Shown here in pieces: positions 1 to 6,668 of a stretch of 11,401 bases of DNA (position 1 is the first letter of the stretch; each line of letters opens with the position of its first letter). Origin of the DNA: Desulfobulbaceae bacterium UBA2213 (lineage in GTDB: Bacteria; Desulfobacterota; Desulfobulbia; Desulfobulbales; Desulfocapsaceae); assembly GCA_002327225.1 (NCBI GenBank), contig DCUN01000022.1, positions 1 to 11,401 of the forward strand, read 5' to 3'. A program made the translations under genes and the position numbers. The notes under the pieces are model-generated. The model searched no databases and was not told the DNA's origin. It saw nothing but the letters and a program-made list of their open reading frames with translations.

Positions 1-1404
1 GCCATCCGCATCATGAGAACTATCCAGGAATTAGATTATGAGGCCGTCGCAGTGTATGAAACACCCGACAAAGACTCCCGCCATATCCGGCTTGCCGGTG
101 AAGCAGTCCTTCTTGGTGACGGACCACGCTGTGATTACCTGAACATTGAAAAAGTCATCAAGGCAGCAAAGCACTCCGGCGCCTGCGCCATCCATCCAGG
201 CTATGGTTTTCTTGCCGAAAATCCTGATTTTGCCAAGGCGTGTGAAGACGAAGGAATTATTTTTATCGGCCCTACATCAGAGGTCATTTCCAATCTGGGA
301 AACAAGGTCATTGCCCGAAGAATCATGGCCGATGCCGGAATCCCGATGGTTCCAGGTACCCCGAATCTGTCGGCAGGAGAAGATGGCGTCCAGGAGGCCT
401 TGACCTTTGCCGCCAAGGTCGGCTACCCCCTCATGCTCAAGGCCACATGCGGCGGCGGCGGCCGCGGGATCCGACTTATAGAGTCAGACGTGCAGATGCG
501 CAAAGAGATCCCGGTGGCCCGGGCCGAAGCCAAGGCGGCATTCAATGATGAATCTGTCTATCTTGAAAAAGTCGTGCTCAACCCTAAACATGTGGAAGTT
601 CAGATCATAGCCGACAAAGAAGGAACGACCATCCACCTCGGAACCCGTGACTGCTCTATCCAGCGTCGCAATCAGAAGCTCATCGAGATCGCTCCTTCCA
701 TGATTGACAACCCGGAGCTACTGGAGCGCATATGCCAGACTGCAGTCAAGGCAGCAAAGGCCTCCAATTACACCAACGCCGGCACCGTTGAGTTTCTGAT
801 CGACAAGGACTGGAACTACTATTTCATGGAGATCAACACCCGGGTTCAGGTCGAGCACACTGTAACCGAGATGATCACCGGCATTGATATCGTCCGTACC
901 CAGATCAAACTGGCGCTCGGCAAGCCACTCTCCTTCAGTCAGGATGATGTCCAGATGCGCGGTCACGCCATTGAGATGCGGATCAACGCCGAAGACCCCC
1001 AGGCCGATTTCATGCCGGAGGGTGGTAAAACCGTCTCGGTATATCGCTCACCAGGCGGCTACGGTGTTCGTCTTGACGGCTTTGTCTATCAGGGCTATAC
1101 AATTCCCCAGGTCTATGACTCTCTGCTGGTAAAACTGACCGTCCACGGCTTCACCTGGAGCGAGACTGTAAGCAGGGTTCGCCGCTGTCTGCAGAATTTC
1201 GAAATTTCCGGCCCAAAAACCACTATCCCCTTTTACCTGAACATCGTGGCGGATCCTGATTTCATAAAAGGTGATTTCAACACCTCTTTCCTGGAAACCC
1301 ATCCTCAACTCTTTGAGTACAAGGAAGAGCCCAACGAAGCTGAGAAACTGTCCAAACTGATCGCAGAGATCCATCATCGCGGCATGAACCCTTACGCAAT
1401 GTAA
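1..1404 (+). CDS. Biotin carboxylase subunit (AccC/PycA type), 5'-partial
   Basis: ATP-dependent carboxylation of the biotin carried by a partner protein, the first half-reaction of acetyl-CoA, pyruvate or 2-oxoacid carboxylases; cytosolic. The frame is open from base 1, and the visible start (A-I-R-I-M-R-T) matches the family just after its N-terminal NRGEI motif. About 15 residues therefore lie upstream, and the ATG at 13 is internal. Of 467 visible residues, an ATP-grasp glycine loop KATCGGGGRG begins at residue 147, HVEVQ follows, then RDCSIQRRNQK (residues 216-226) and the catalytic EINTR (277-281) followed by QVEH. The C-terminal biotin carboxylase domain is complete and the length is normal for a stand-alone subunit. 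Two usually conserved positions differ: Thr215 replaces the Glu of (G/A)ERDCS and Asn224 replaces the His of RRHQK. The carboxyltransferase/biotinyl gene lies 110 bp downstream, so a two-subunit pyruvate carboxylase-type enzyme is more likely than acetyl-CoA carboxylase. The family call is very secure; the substrate is inferred. Confidence 0.95.
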   Translation, partial: AIRIMRTIQELDYEAVAVYETPDKDSRHIRLAGEAVLLGDGPRCDYLNIEKVIKAAKHSGACAIHPGYGFLAENPDFAKACEDEGIIFIGPTSEVISNLGNKVIARRIMADAGIPMVPGTPNLSAGEDGVQEALTFAAKVGYPLMLKATCGGGGRGIRLIESDVQMRKEIPVARAEAKAAFNDESVYLEKVVLNPKHVEVQIIADKEGTTIHLGTRDCSIQRRNQKLIEIAPSMIDNPELLERICQTAVKAAKASNYTNAGTVEFLIDKDWNYYFMEINTRVQVEHTVTEMITGIDIVRTQIKLALGKPLSFSQDDVQMRGHAIEMRINAEDPQADFMPEGGKTVSVYRSPGGYGVRLDGFVYQGYTIPQVYDSLLVKLTVHGFTWSETVSRVRRCLQNFEISGPKTTIPFYLNIVADPDFIKGDFNTSFLETHPQLFEYKEEPNEAEKLSKLIAEIHHRGMNPYAM

Positions 1405-1410
1405 GGACCC

Positions 1411-1512
1411 ATGACCCAGATTGTGGTACCACTTTATAACTATATTCAGCTACTCTTCATGTCTACTCCCGGCCTTGGCCTGACAGGCATGATGATACTC
1501 CAAGAGGATTAA
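1411..1512 (+). CDS. Possible 33-residue small ORF between the carboxylase subunits
   Basis: An ATG six bases after the biotin carboxylase stop opens a 33-codon frame that ends in TAA two bases before the ATG of the next gene, so it fills the gap almost exactly. The peptide begins MTQIVVPLYNYIQLLF and ends MMILQED. It is hydrophobic, without Cys or Lys, and could form one short membrane or amphipathic helix. A Shine-Dalgarno-like AAGGA (1403-1407) stands only three bases before the ATG, which is tight. No family is recognised. It may be a real peptide, a translational-coupling device, or chance; an open frame of this length is not rare. Confidence 0.3.
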   Translation: MTQIVVPLYNYIQLLFMSTPGLGLTGMMILQED

Positions 1513-1514
1513 TA

Positions 1515-3422
1515 ATGGAACGAATCATACAGGGAACGGCTCCGAGCGAGGTTGTCGCCCAACTCAGAAAGGCCGATGGCTATTACATGACCAATACGGC
1601 CCGTGATCTCTCTCAATCTGATTTCAAAAATCGCATCCTGCTGCATACCGATATGCTGGCAGCGCCATCTCGTGAACGGGCAGGCTATTTTTCCCTCGAG
1701 ATAACCGGCGGGGCCTCTGTCCATGTGGACATCCTCCGCAAACAGGTTGATCCCTTTCTCAAGCTCGAGCTCCTGCGCGAAGCGATGCCCAACACCATGT
1801 TTCAGACCTTGTGTCGCGGGGTGAATCTCTTTGGTTATCGCCCCTACCCGCAAAATGTTATCCGCTTTACCGTTCGGGAATTCGCCAAATATGTCGACGT
1901 ATGGCGGACATTTGATTTCATGAATCATGTCCCTAACATGCAGTCGGTCTTTGAAGAAGTTGCAAAGGCGGGGAAGATCAACGAGGCCTGCATCTGTTTT
2001 TCTACCGGACCGGAGCACACGGACGCCTACTACGTCAAGAAGGTCAAGGATATCCTCGATGTAACCGGAACGGATATCATCCTCTGTATCAAAAACCATG
2101 GCGGTCTGGGTTCTCCACATCGCATTGGTCAACTGGTCAACGCTATTAAACAGAGCTATCCGGACCTGCCTGTCCACTATCATGGCCACAATACCGATGG
2201 CAATGATATCGGCCGGATTGTCGCCGCCGTTATCAATGGCGCCAGTATTGTTGATGCCAGTGACTCCTCCATGACCGGATATTATGGCCCCCCCCCAAGC
2301 CTCACGGTTATCCAGACTCTGAAAGAACAGGGATATAACGCGGTCGGCCTTGATGAAGAGGCAGTCATTGAAACCTCTGAGGTCATCCGCGACCAGCGCC
2401 AGTATTACAAGGATTTTGAATCACAGATCAAAGGATTTCAACCAACCGTTCAGATTCACAAGCTTCCTGGCGGGGCAATGGGTTCCAGTCTTGAGCAGGC
2501 GGCAAAAGGCGGCTTCCTCGACAAAATGCCTGACATCCTGCACAAAGAGTTACCCAGAGTTCAGAAAGAGCTTGGCAACTACTGGTCGGTAACTCCTGGT
2601 TCTCAGATCCTGTGGACCACAGCTGTTGCCAATGTCCAGGGCGGTGAACGCTACGGCAATCCATCCGGTGACCTGCGCAACCTGCTCCTTGGCAAGTATG
2701 GCCCCTTTCCTTTTTATCAGCCGGAAGAATGGATCTACGAAAAAGTTCTTGGCGCTGACTGGAAAAACATATTAGAACAGGAAGGGGGAATGGACGAGAT
2801 TGAAGATATGGATATCGACCATGAACGTACCGTCCTGAGCGAAAGAATTGGCCATGAGCCCACCGATCAGCAGTTGATTCTCTACCTCCAGCATCCAAAT
2901 GATGCCGTCAATTTTTTCAAATTTGAGGAAAAATTCGGCAAGGTCTATGTCCTGCCGCCCTCAATATTCCTGCATCAAGGCAAGTTTAAAGTGGGCAAGT
3001 CTCTCTCCTTTACCGATCATTACGGCAAGGAGCACGTCATCGAGGTTGGTCCATCCATGGTCAATGAAGATGGAGAGACCAATGTTTATCTCAATGTGGA
3101 TCACCATCAGCGCATCTACTCCTATGCCCCTGAGGCCAAGGAAGGAGTAGCGGCCGCTGCTTCTGTTCTCTCCAAGCAGGAGATCCAGGCTCTGGCCAAG
3201 AATGGCGACATTCGTGCTCCTTTTGCCGGAAACATCTGCGAGGTCAGTGTCAAGGAAGGTCAGGAGATTGCGGCCGGTGATCAAGTGGCTATGATGGAGG
3301 CCATGAAGATGCAGACCCCAATAGTCAGTGCCATTGCCGGCATTGTAACCACCCTGTCGGTCAAGGTGGGGGACGCGATCAAACCAGGCGCCAAAATAGC
3401 AAAGGTTGATATAGACGAATAA
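1515..3422 (+). CDS. Pyruvate/2-oxoacid carboxylase subunit B-like: carboxyltransferase plus biotinyl domain
   Basis: Transfers the carboxyl group from carboxybiotin to a 2-oxoacid, classically pyruvate to oxaloacetate. The 635 residues fit PycB/OadA-type proteins. An HMGL-like TIM barrel covers about 25-300, with RDLSQS at 30-35 (family RDAHQS), FQTLCRG then GYRPYPQNV, the carbamylated-Lys candidate K193 in CIKNHGG, and the metal motif H223-G-H225. A PYC/OadA helical and linker region covers about 300-500. A C-terminal biotinyl domain (about 565-635) carries EAMKM with biotin-accepting Lys598. The start has AGAGGA six bases upstream. No oxaloacetate decarboxylase beta or gamma subunit is nearby, which favours a carboxylase over a sodium-pump decarboxylase. 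Oddities: the barrel motif usually read G-x-T-S-Q-P is G-Y-Y-G-P-P (255-260), so the conserved Thr is Tyr257, and a run of nine C lies here. 2-Oxoglutarate carboxylase is an alternative substrate assignment. Confidence 0.9.
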   Translation: MERIIQGTAPSEVVAQLRKADGYYMTNTARDLSQSDFKNRILLHTDMLAAPSRERAGYFSLEITGGASVHVDILRKQVDPFLKLELLREAMPNTMFQTLCRGVNLFGYRPYPQNVIRFTVREFAKYVDVWRTFDFMNHVPNMQSVFEEVAKAGKINEACICFSTGPEHTDAYYVKKVKDILDVTGTDIILCIKNHGGLGSPHRIGQLVNAIKQSYPDLPVHYHGHNTDGNDIGRIVAAVINGASIVDASDSSMTGYYGPPPSLTVIQTLKEQGYNAVGLDEEAVIETSEVIRDQRQYYKDFESQIKGFQPTVQIHKLPGGAMGSSLEQAAKGGFLDKMPDILHKELPRVQKELGNYWSVTPGSQILWTTAVANVQGGERYGNPSGDLRNLLLGKYGPFPFYQPEEWIYEKVLGADWKNILEQEGGMDEIEDMDIDHERTVLSERIGHEPTDQQLILYLQHPNDAVNFFKFEEKFGKVYVLPPSIFLHQGKFKVGKSLSFTDHYGKEHVIEVGPSMVNEDGETNVYLNVDHHQRIYSYAPEAKEGVAAAASVLSKQEIQALAKNGDIRAPFAGNICEVSVKEGQEIAAGDQVAMMEAMKMQTPIVSAIAGIVTTLSVKVGDAIKPGAKIAKVDIDE

Positions 3423-3448
3423 TAATCTTTGTTACCTTTCAGGAAGTC

Positions 3449-3494
3449 ATCACATCAGCCCTTTCATGCTCAGCCATGAAAGGGCTGTTGTGAT
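3449..3494 (+). terminator. Long hairpin after the carboxylase unit, likely terminator
   Basis: Two 20-base arms (3449-3468 and 3475-3494) pair with a single mismatch around a six-base loop. The hairpin starts 26 bases after the carboxylase stop. Only a short TTT follows, so it is not a textbook intrinsic terminator. It could equally be an RNA-stabilising 3' structure or a dispersed inverted repeat. Confidence 0.6.
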
Positions 3495-3536
3495 TTCACA
3501 GGGGAAACGGTGCCGCCGTAAAAAGGGGAGGAGACG

Positions 3537-4448
3537 ATGAAGGCACTTCTTATCAGTGCAGACGGGTTCGAAGATTCGGAACTGCTGGTTCCTTACTATC
3601 GATTTCTAGAAGAGGGAATAGAGATCGATATCGCCTCAATCAAGAATGACCCACTTATCGGCAAGCACGGCTATCATGTGATACCCACCCATTCGCTCGA
3701 CGAGATCACCCCCTCCTTGTATGACATCATGATCCTGCCTGGCGGGAAGGGGCCTACTCTCCTGCGGAAAATCGAGAAGGTGCTTGCCCTTGTCCGGCAA
3801 TTCTTTAAAGATGGAAAAACGGTAGCGGCCATCTGTCATGGTCCACAGATTCTGGTCTCAGCGGGTGTGCTCAGCGGTAGAAAGGCCACCTGCTGCAGGA
3901 ACATGGCGGAAGAATTAGAGGAAGCAGGATGCGCCTATAGTGATCAAGAGGTCGTTGTCGATGACAACCTGATCACCTCCAGGGTACCTGCCGATCTGCC
4001 TGCATTTATGCGGGAGATCATGAAGAAATGGAGGAAATCGCCTGGACTGGACAAGAAGAAGCTGGCCCTCATCCATATCGTAAAACGAAAACTTAATCTC
4101 TCAGACCAGGAATATCGCGACATCCTCCATCAGGTGACGGGTGTCCGCTCGGCCAAGGATCTGGACGAGAAGGGTTTTAACCGTTTACTCCGCTATTTTG
4201 CCCGGAGTAAACGGTATCAGACCGATCCCTATGGCCTTACTTTCAGACAAAAATATTTCATCAGTCACCTCCTTGAGGATCTCCTCTGGGATGAAGCCCA
4301 CTTCCGCAATTTCCTGAAAAAATATTATCAGAAGACAGAGGTCGATGACCTGAGCAAGCAAGAGGCAAGCAAGCTCATTGAATCATTGAAAAACATCATA
4401 CAACATACAGGCAGAGACAGCCAGCCGGACACGCAAGCGGATGAGTGA
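3537..4448 (+). CDS. DJ-1/PfpI family protein fused to a GemA/Gp16-like (DUF1018) domain
   Basis: Residues 1-166 are a complete PfpI-type DJ-1 domain: FEDSEL with Glu12, KHGY at 43-46, a nucleophile elbow AICHGPQIL with Cys100-His101, and SRVPADL at 148-154. This family includes glyoxalase, chaperone or deglycase-like and peptidase-like members; the exact activity cannot be read from sequence. After a short basic linker (KKWRKSPGLDKKK), residues 176-290 are an all-helical region. Its pattern (LALIHIVKRKLNLSDQEYR, TGVRSAKDL, then a second half ending LSKQEASKLIESLKN) matches Mu-phage GemA/Gp16 regulatory proteins. The start has a strong GGGGAGGAG Shine-Dalgarno. Extra cysteines (C119, C120, C132) sit near the active-site region. 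The gene stands alone between two hairpins, with no phage genes around it. The DJ-1 call is near certain, the GemA-like call good but from memory of the pattern, and the function of the fusion unknown. Confidence 0.85.
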   Translation: MKALLISADGFEDSELLVPYYRFLEEGIEIDIASIKNDPLIGKHGYHVIPTHSLDEITPSLYDIMILPGGKGPTLLRKIEKVLALVRQFFKDGKTVAAICHGPQILVSAGVLSGRKATCCRNMAEELEEAGCAYSDQEVVVDDNLITSRVPADLPAFMREIMKKWRKSPGLDKKKLALIHIVKRKLNLSDQEYRDILHQVTGVRSAKDLDEKGFNRLLRYFARSKRYQTDPYGLTFRQKYFISHLLEDLLWDEAHFRNFLKKYYQKTEVDDLSKQEASKLIESLKNIIQHTGRDSQPDTQADE

Positions 4449-4470
4449 GCACTTTTCCCTGCTCACTCAT
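4441..4470. terminator. Bidirectional hairpin between convergent genes
   Basis: An 11-bp perfect inverted repeat (ATGAGTGAGCA / TGCTCACTCAT) with an eight-base loop overlaps the stop codon of the plus-strand DJ-1 fusion and touches the stop of the minus-strand HPF gene. Its position between two convergent stops suggests a shared terminator. There is no long T tract on either side, so efficiency is uncertain. Confidence 0.55.
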
Positions 4471-5021
4471 CATCCCTCTACTTTGACAGTGCTGGCCTGG
4501 GGACCATTATCCCCCGCTTCCTCATGAAAACGAACCATGTCGCCAATGGTCAGGTCATCAAAATCCCTGTTCAGGACGCTGTTCCGGTGGAAATAGATCT
4601 GCCGCTCATCCACGGTGGTGATGGTCCCGTAATCCTCCATGGGGAAGAGCTCACTGATCCGGCCTCGAGGCACCTCCTCATGCATCTTGACCTCCCCTTT
4701 TCGCTTGCATGAGTATTCGTCCAGCTGGCGATCGACAGCATTAAAGGCATCGCGGAGGGAGAGGAAGACGTCCTCAGCCTCCTTATGCTGGGCAGGGGGT
4801 TCCCGGTTGATGACAAATTTTCCTTCAGGACAGCTGATGTCAATCCTGGTCCTGAACAGCCCCCCCTTTTGATGGCGTTGGGCCGGAGCCTCCACTACGA
4901 TATGGCAACTGATGATCTCCGGATGATGACTGGTCAGTTTATCGACCCGCTTACGGATATCCGCTTCTATCTTCTCTGATGTTTCCATATTGCGAAAGGT
5001 GATCTGTAAGGGTACTTGCAT
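4470..5021 (-). CDS. HPF/RaiA-type ribosome hibernation protein with C-terminal cold-shock domain
   Basis: Residues 1-105 match the S30AE/HPF (sigma-54 modulation, RaiA) fold: MQVPLQITFRNM, SEKIEADIRKRVDKL, a basic central strand with RHQKGGLFRTRIDI, and the closing helix DVFLSLRDAFNAVDRQLDEY. Such proteins bind the decoding centre of the 30S subunit and silence ribosomes in stationary phase. A short linker leads to a cold-shock OB fold at about 119-183 (GRISELF, then IYFHRN, then GDMVRF and GPQAS). The total of 183 residues resembles long HPF, but the C-terminus is a cold-shock domain, not the usual HPF dimerisation domain. RNP1 is degenerate (EDYGTIT for KGFGFI); RNP2 is recognisable (IYFHR for VFVHF). 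A GGAGGAA Shine-Dalgarno lies just upstream. It sits 24 bp after pcm on the same strand, probably in one operon. Confidence 0.9.
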   Translation of the reverse strand: MQVPLQITFRNMETSEKIEADIRKRVDKLTSHHPEIISCHIVVEAPAQRHQKGGLFRTRIDISCPEGKFVINREPPAQHKEAEDVFLSLRDAFNAVDRQLDEYSCKRKGEVKMHEEVPRGRISELFPMEDYGTITTVDERQIYFHRNSVLNRDFDDLTIGDMVRFHEEAGDNGPQASTVKVEG

Positions 5022-5045
5022 AATGTTCCTCCGGCTCTATCGGTT

Positions 5046-5750
5046 TCATGATCCATCCAGCTCTTCAATCTTCCTGGTTCCTCTGTCAATCTCTTCGCGG
5101 GTGAGCGGTACAAAGGAGACGGGCAATACATCTCTGGTACTGAACACCCCTTGTTCATCTTTTTCCAACACCAGCAGTTCCTGATGCATAAAGGGCAGGC
5201 CAACAGGAACAATCAATCTTCCCCCCGGCTTGAGTTGCTCCTTCAAGGATGTCGGCACATGAGTGGCGGCAGCTGTGACGATGATGCCGTCAAACGGGGC
5301 ATGCTCGGGCCAACCGTTGTAACCGTCTCCCTGCCGGACCTCAACGTTCTCATAGCCAAGCTTCTGAAGAAGATCCATTGCCTTTTCTGCCAGGGCAGGG
5401 ATGATCTCAAGGGTGTACACCTGCCTGACCAGCAGTGAGAGGATTGCCGCCTGGTATCCTGAGCCGGCACCTACCTCCAGGATCACATCACCCTTCTCCG
5501 GGCAGAGAAGATCAGTCATCAGGGCAACGATAAAAGGCTGGGAGATGGTCTGACCTTTGCCAATGGGCAGAGGAGTATTCTCATACGCCATTGCAGTCAG
5601 GGCGGGCGGTACAAAATCGTGCCGTGAAACCAAACGCATGGCTTCCATAACCTCGGGAACCAAAGACGCCCGTCCGGTAAATCCTTTGGTGAACGAGCAC
5701 TCGACCTCAATGGTATGGAGCATGGCCTCTATTTTCTGCCTGGTGCTCAT
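5046..5750 (-). CDS. pcm: Protein-L-isoaspartate O-methyltransferase
   Basis: Methylates isoaspartyl residues formed in ageing proteins, using S-adenosylmethionine, which starts their repair; cytosolic. All family landmarks are present in 234 residues: RHDFVPP (43-49), the substrate-side GQTISQPFIVALM (66-78), SAM motif I LEVGAGSGYQAA (91-102), the acidic LEII (114-117), GDGYNGWPEHAPFDGIIVTAA (starting at 141) and a C-terminal PVSFVPL. The length is slightly above the usual 205-220 residues because of a few N-terminal residues. The nearest good Shine-Dalgarno (GGGGAGG) is about 13 bases before the chosen ATG, which is long, but an in-frame stop just upstream excludes an earlier start. It precedes the HPF-cold-shock gene by 24 bp and follows the BCAM0308-type gene by 133 bp. 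Confidence 0.96.
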   Translation of the reverse strand: MSTRQKIEAMLHTIEVECSFTKGFTGRASLVPEVMEAMRLVSRHDFVPPALTAMAYENTPLPIGKGQTISQPFIVALMTDLLCPEKGDVILEVGAGSGYQAAILSLLVRQVYTLEIIPALAEKAMDLLQKLGYENVEVRQGDGYNGWPEHAPFDGIIVTAAATHVPTSLKEQLKPGGRLIVPVGLPFMHQELLVLEKDEQGVFSTRDVLPVSFVPLTREEIDRGTRKIEELDGS

Positions 5751-5883
5751 ATCCGTTCAACCACCTCCCCTTGTCAGGCTCCCAACACGACAATCACTCC
5801 AGGAGGCATTGACAAGTAACCATTCGTCATCTTGACGTTTTTCTTAGCAGATATGTACTTTTTCTCACCCAGCGCCGAGGTGC

Positions 5884-6366
5884 CTATTCCCTGATCCAGG
5901 TCAGACGAATGATTTTTTCCCCATCACCGTAGGTAAAAGCCAGATCTCCCTGATACGCATGTTTCAAGGCCTCGCCAAGGCGCCGGGCCAGATGGATACC
6001 AGTGGTGGTAATCAGTGTATAATCCTCTTCTGTGGTAATGGCCATGAGCCGCTCCATTGGATGTTCACCCTTTTCCTGGGCCTCAATATTGTTGATCAGA
6101 TTACGCATCTCGACGTGATGGTGACCAAAGAAGGATCCTTTTATCTCCAGATAACCAGCCGGGAACCCATCATGAAGACGCTGACAAGCCGGACAGAGAA
6201 TGGCATGGGCACTGACAGCCGGCTCACCCCACGCCCATTTCCCTTCAACAAAAACAGCACTGCATTCACTGCAGACAGTAGGCTCCGGCCACTTTTCCTT
6301 TTCCTTATAGGTGTCATGACGCTCTTCCTGGATCAACTTGTCCTGCCTTCCCTGTTTCTGGTTCAC
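5884..6366 (-). CDS. BCAM0308-type protein with two CxxC motifs
   Basis: A 160-residue protein of the uncharacterised BCAM0308 family. The N-terminus is charged (RQDKLIQEERHDTYKEKEKWPEPTVC in pattern), then CxxC at 32/35 (CSEC) and CxxC at 58/61 (CPAC) probably bind one zinc ion, with GKWAWGEP between them. The C-terminal half ends in a small alpha/beta region with ITTTGIHLARRLGEAL and a final strand. I chose the GTG at 6366 because AAAGGAGGG stands six bases upstream. The in-frame ATG at 6411 would add 15 residues but has no properly spaced ribosome site, and the added residues do not look like the family. Function is unknown; the linkage to pcm and HPF suggests a stress or translation-related role, which is only inference. 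Confidence 0.8.
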   Translation of the reverse strand: MNQKQGRQDKLIQEERHDTYKEKEKWPEPTVCSECSAVFVEGKWAWGEPAVSAHAILCPACQRLHDGFPAGYLEIKGSFFGHHHVEMRNLINNIEAQEKGEHPMERLMAITTEEDYTLITTTGIHLARRLGEALKHAYQGDLAFTYGDGEKIIRLTWIRE

Positions 6367-6497
6367 GATACGCCCTCCTTTCACATTGTCCCTGCTTATC
6401 ATCGGGCACATCCTTGACTGTCATGAGCTCTGATAAGCAAATGGTTGTCTGAGTTCCCTTTCCCCCTACTACCTGTCTGACTTGTATCTTTTATTAA

Positions 6498-6528
6498 AGT
6501 ATACATCTAACTACGGGTGAAGATGCAA
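6498..6528 (-). promoter_or_regulatory. Weak candidate promoter for the BCAM0308-pcm-HPF set
   Basis: On the minus strand TTGCAT (6528-6523) and TATACT (6503-6498) are separated by 19 bp, longer than the ideal 17. The position, about 130 bases before the GTG start, is reasonable. The -10 box is good, the pair as a whole only suggestive. Confidence 0.3.
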
Positions 6529-6644
6529 GGAGATAAATGAAAATGATTATAAATAATGATATGTCCCACATTGATTTACGCTTGAAGATGACTGACTTCT
6601 ACTTTTTCTGAAAAGAGAGAGGTGCACGCAAAATGCTCAATATT

Positions 6645-6668
6645 TCATTCCTGCCTGCGCGGGAATGA
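6645..6668. repeat. REP-like palindromic element
   Basis: TCATTCC and GGAATGA frame a GC-rich centre (TGCCTGCGCG). This matches the common dispersed intergenic hairpin of the form TCATTCCCGCG...GGAATGA found in many proteobacterial genomes. Only one copy is in the window, so its dispersed nature is from general knowledge. Confidence 0.5.

Noticed and set aside
1509..2189. Long minus-strand open frame opposite the carboxyltransferase gene (226 codons)
   Set aside because: It is antisense to a clear enzyme gene, has no recognisable domain, and arises from the codon pattern of the plus strand.
2428..2898. Second antisense frame inside the carboxyltransferase gene (156 codons)
   Set aside because: Low-complexity, Arg/Ser/Cys-rich translation typical of a shadow frame; no ribosome site.
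1..3422. Oxaloacetate decarboxylase sodium pump
   Set aside because: A biotin carboxylase subunit is present and no beta (membrane) or gamma subunit gene is adjacent within the window.
5825..5845. CGTCA/TGACG hairpin followed by TTTTTCTT on the plus strand
   Set aside because: Only a 5-bp stem, and no plus-strand gene ends here; both flanking genes run on the minus strand.
6367..6411. Longer start (ATG at 6411) for the BCAM0308-type protein
   Set aside because: The GTG at 6366 has AAAGGAGGG at ideal spacing, while AAGG before the 6411 ATG is too close; the added 15 residues include the ribosome-site sequence itself.
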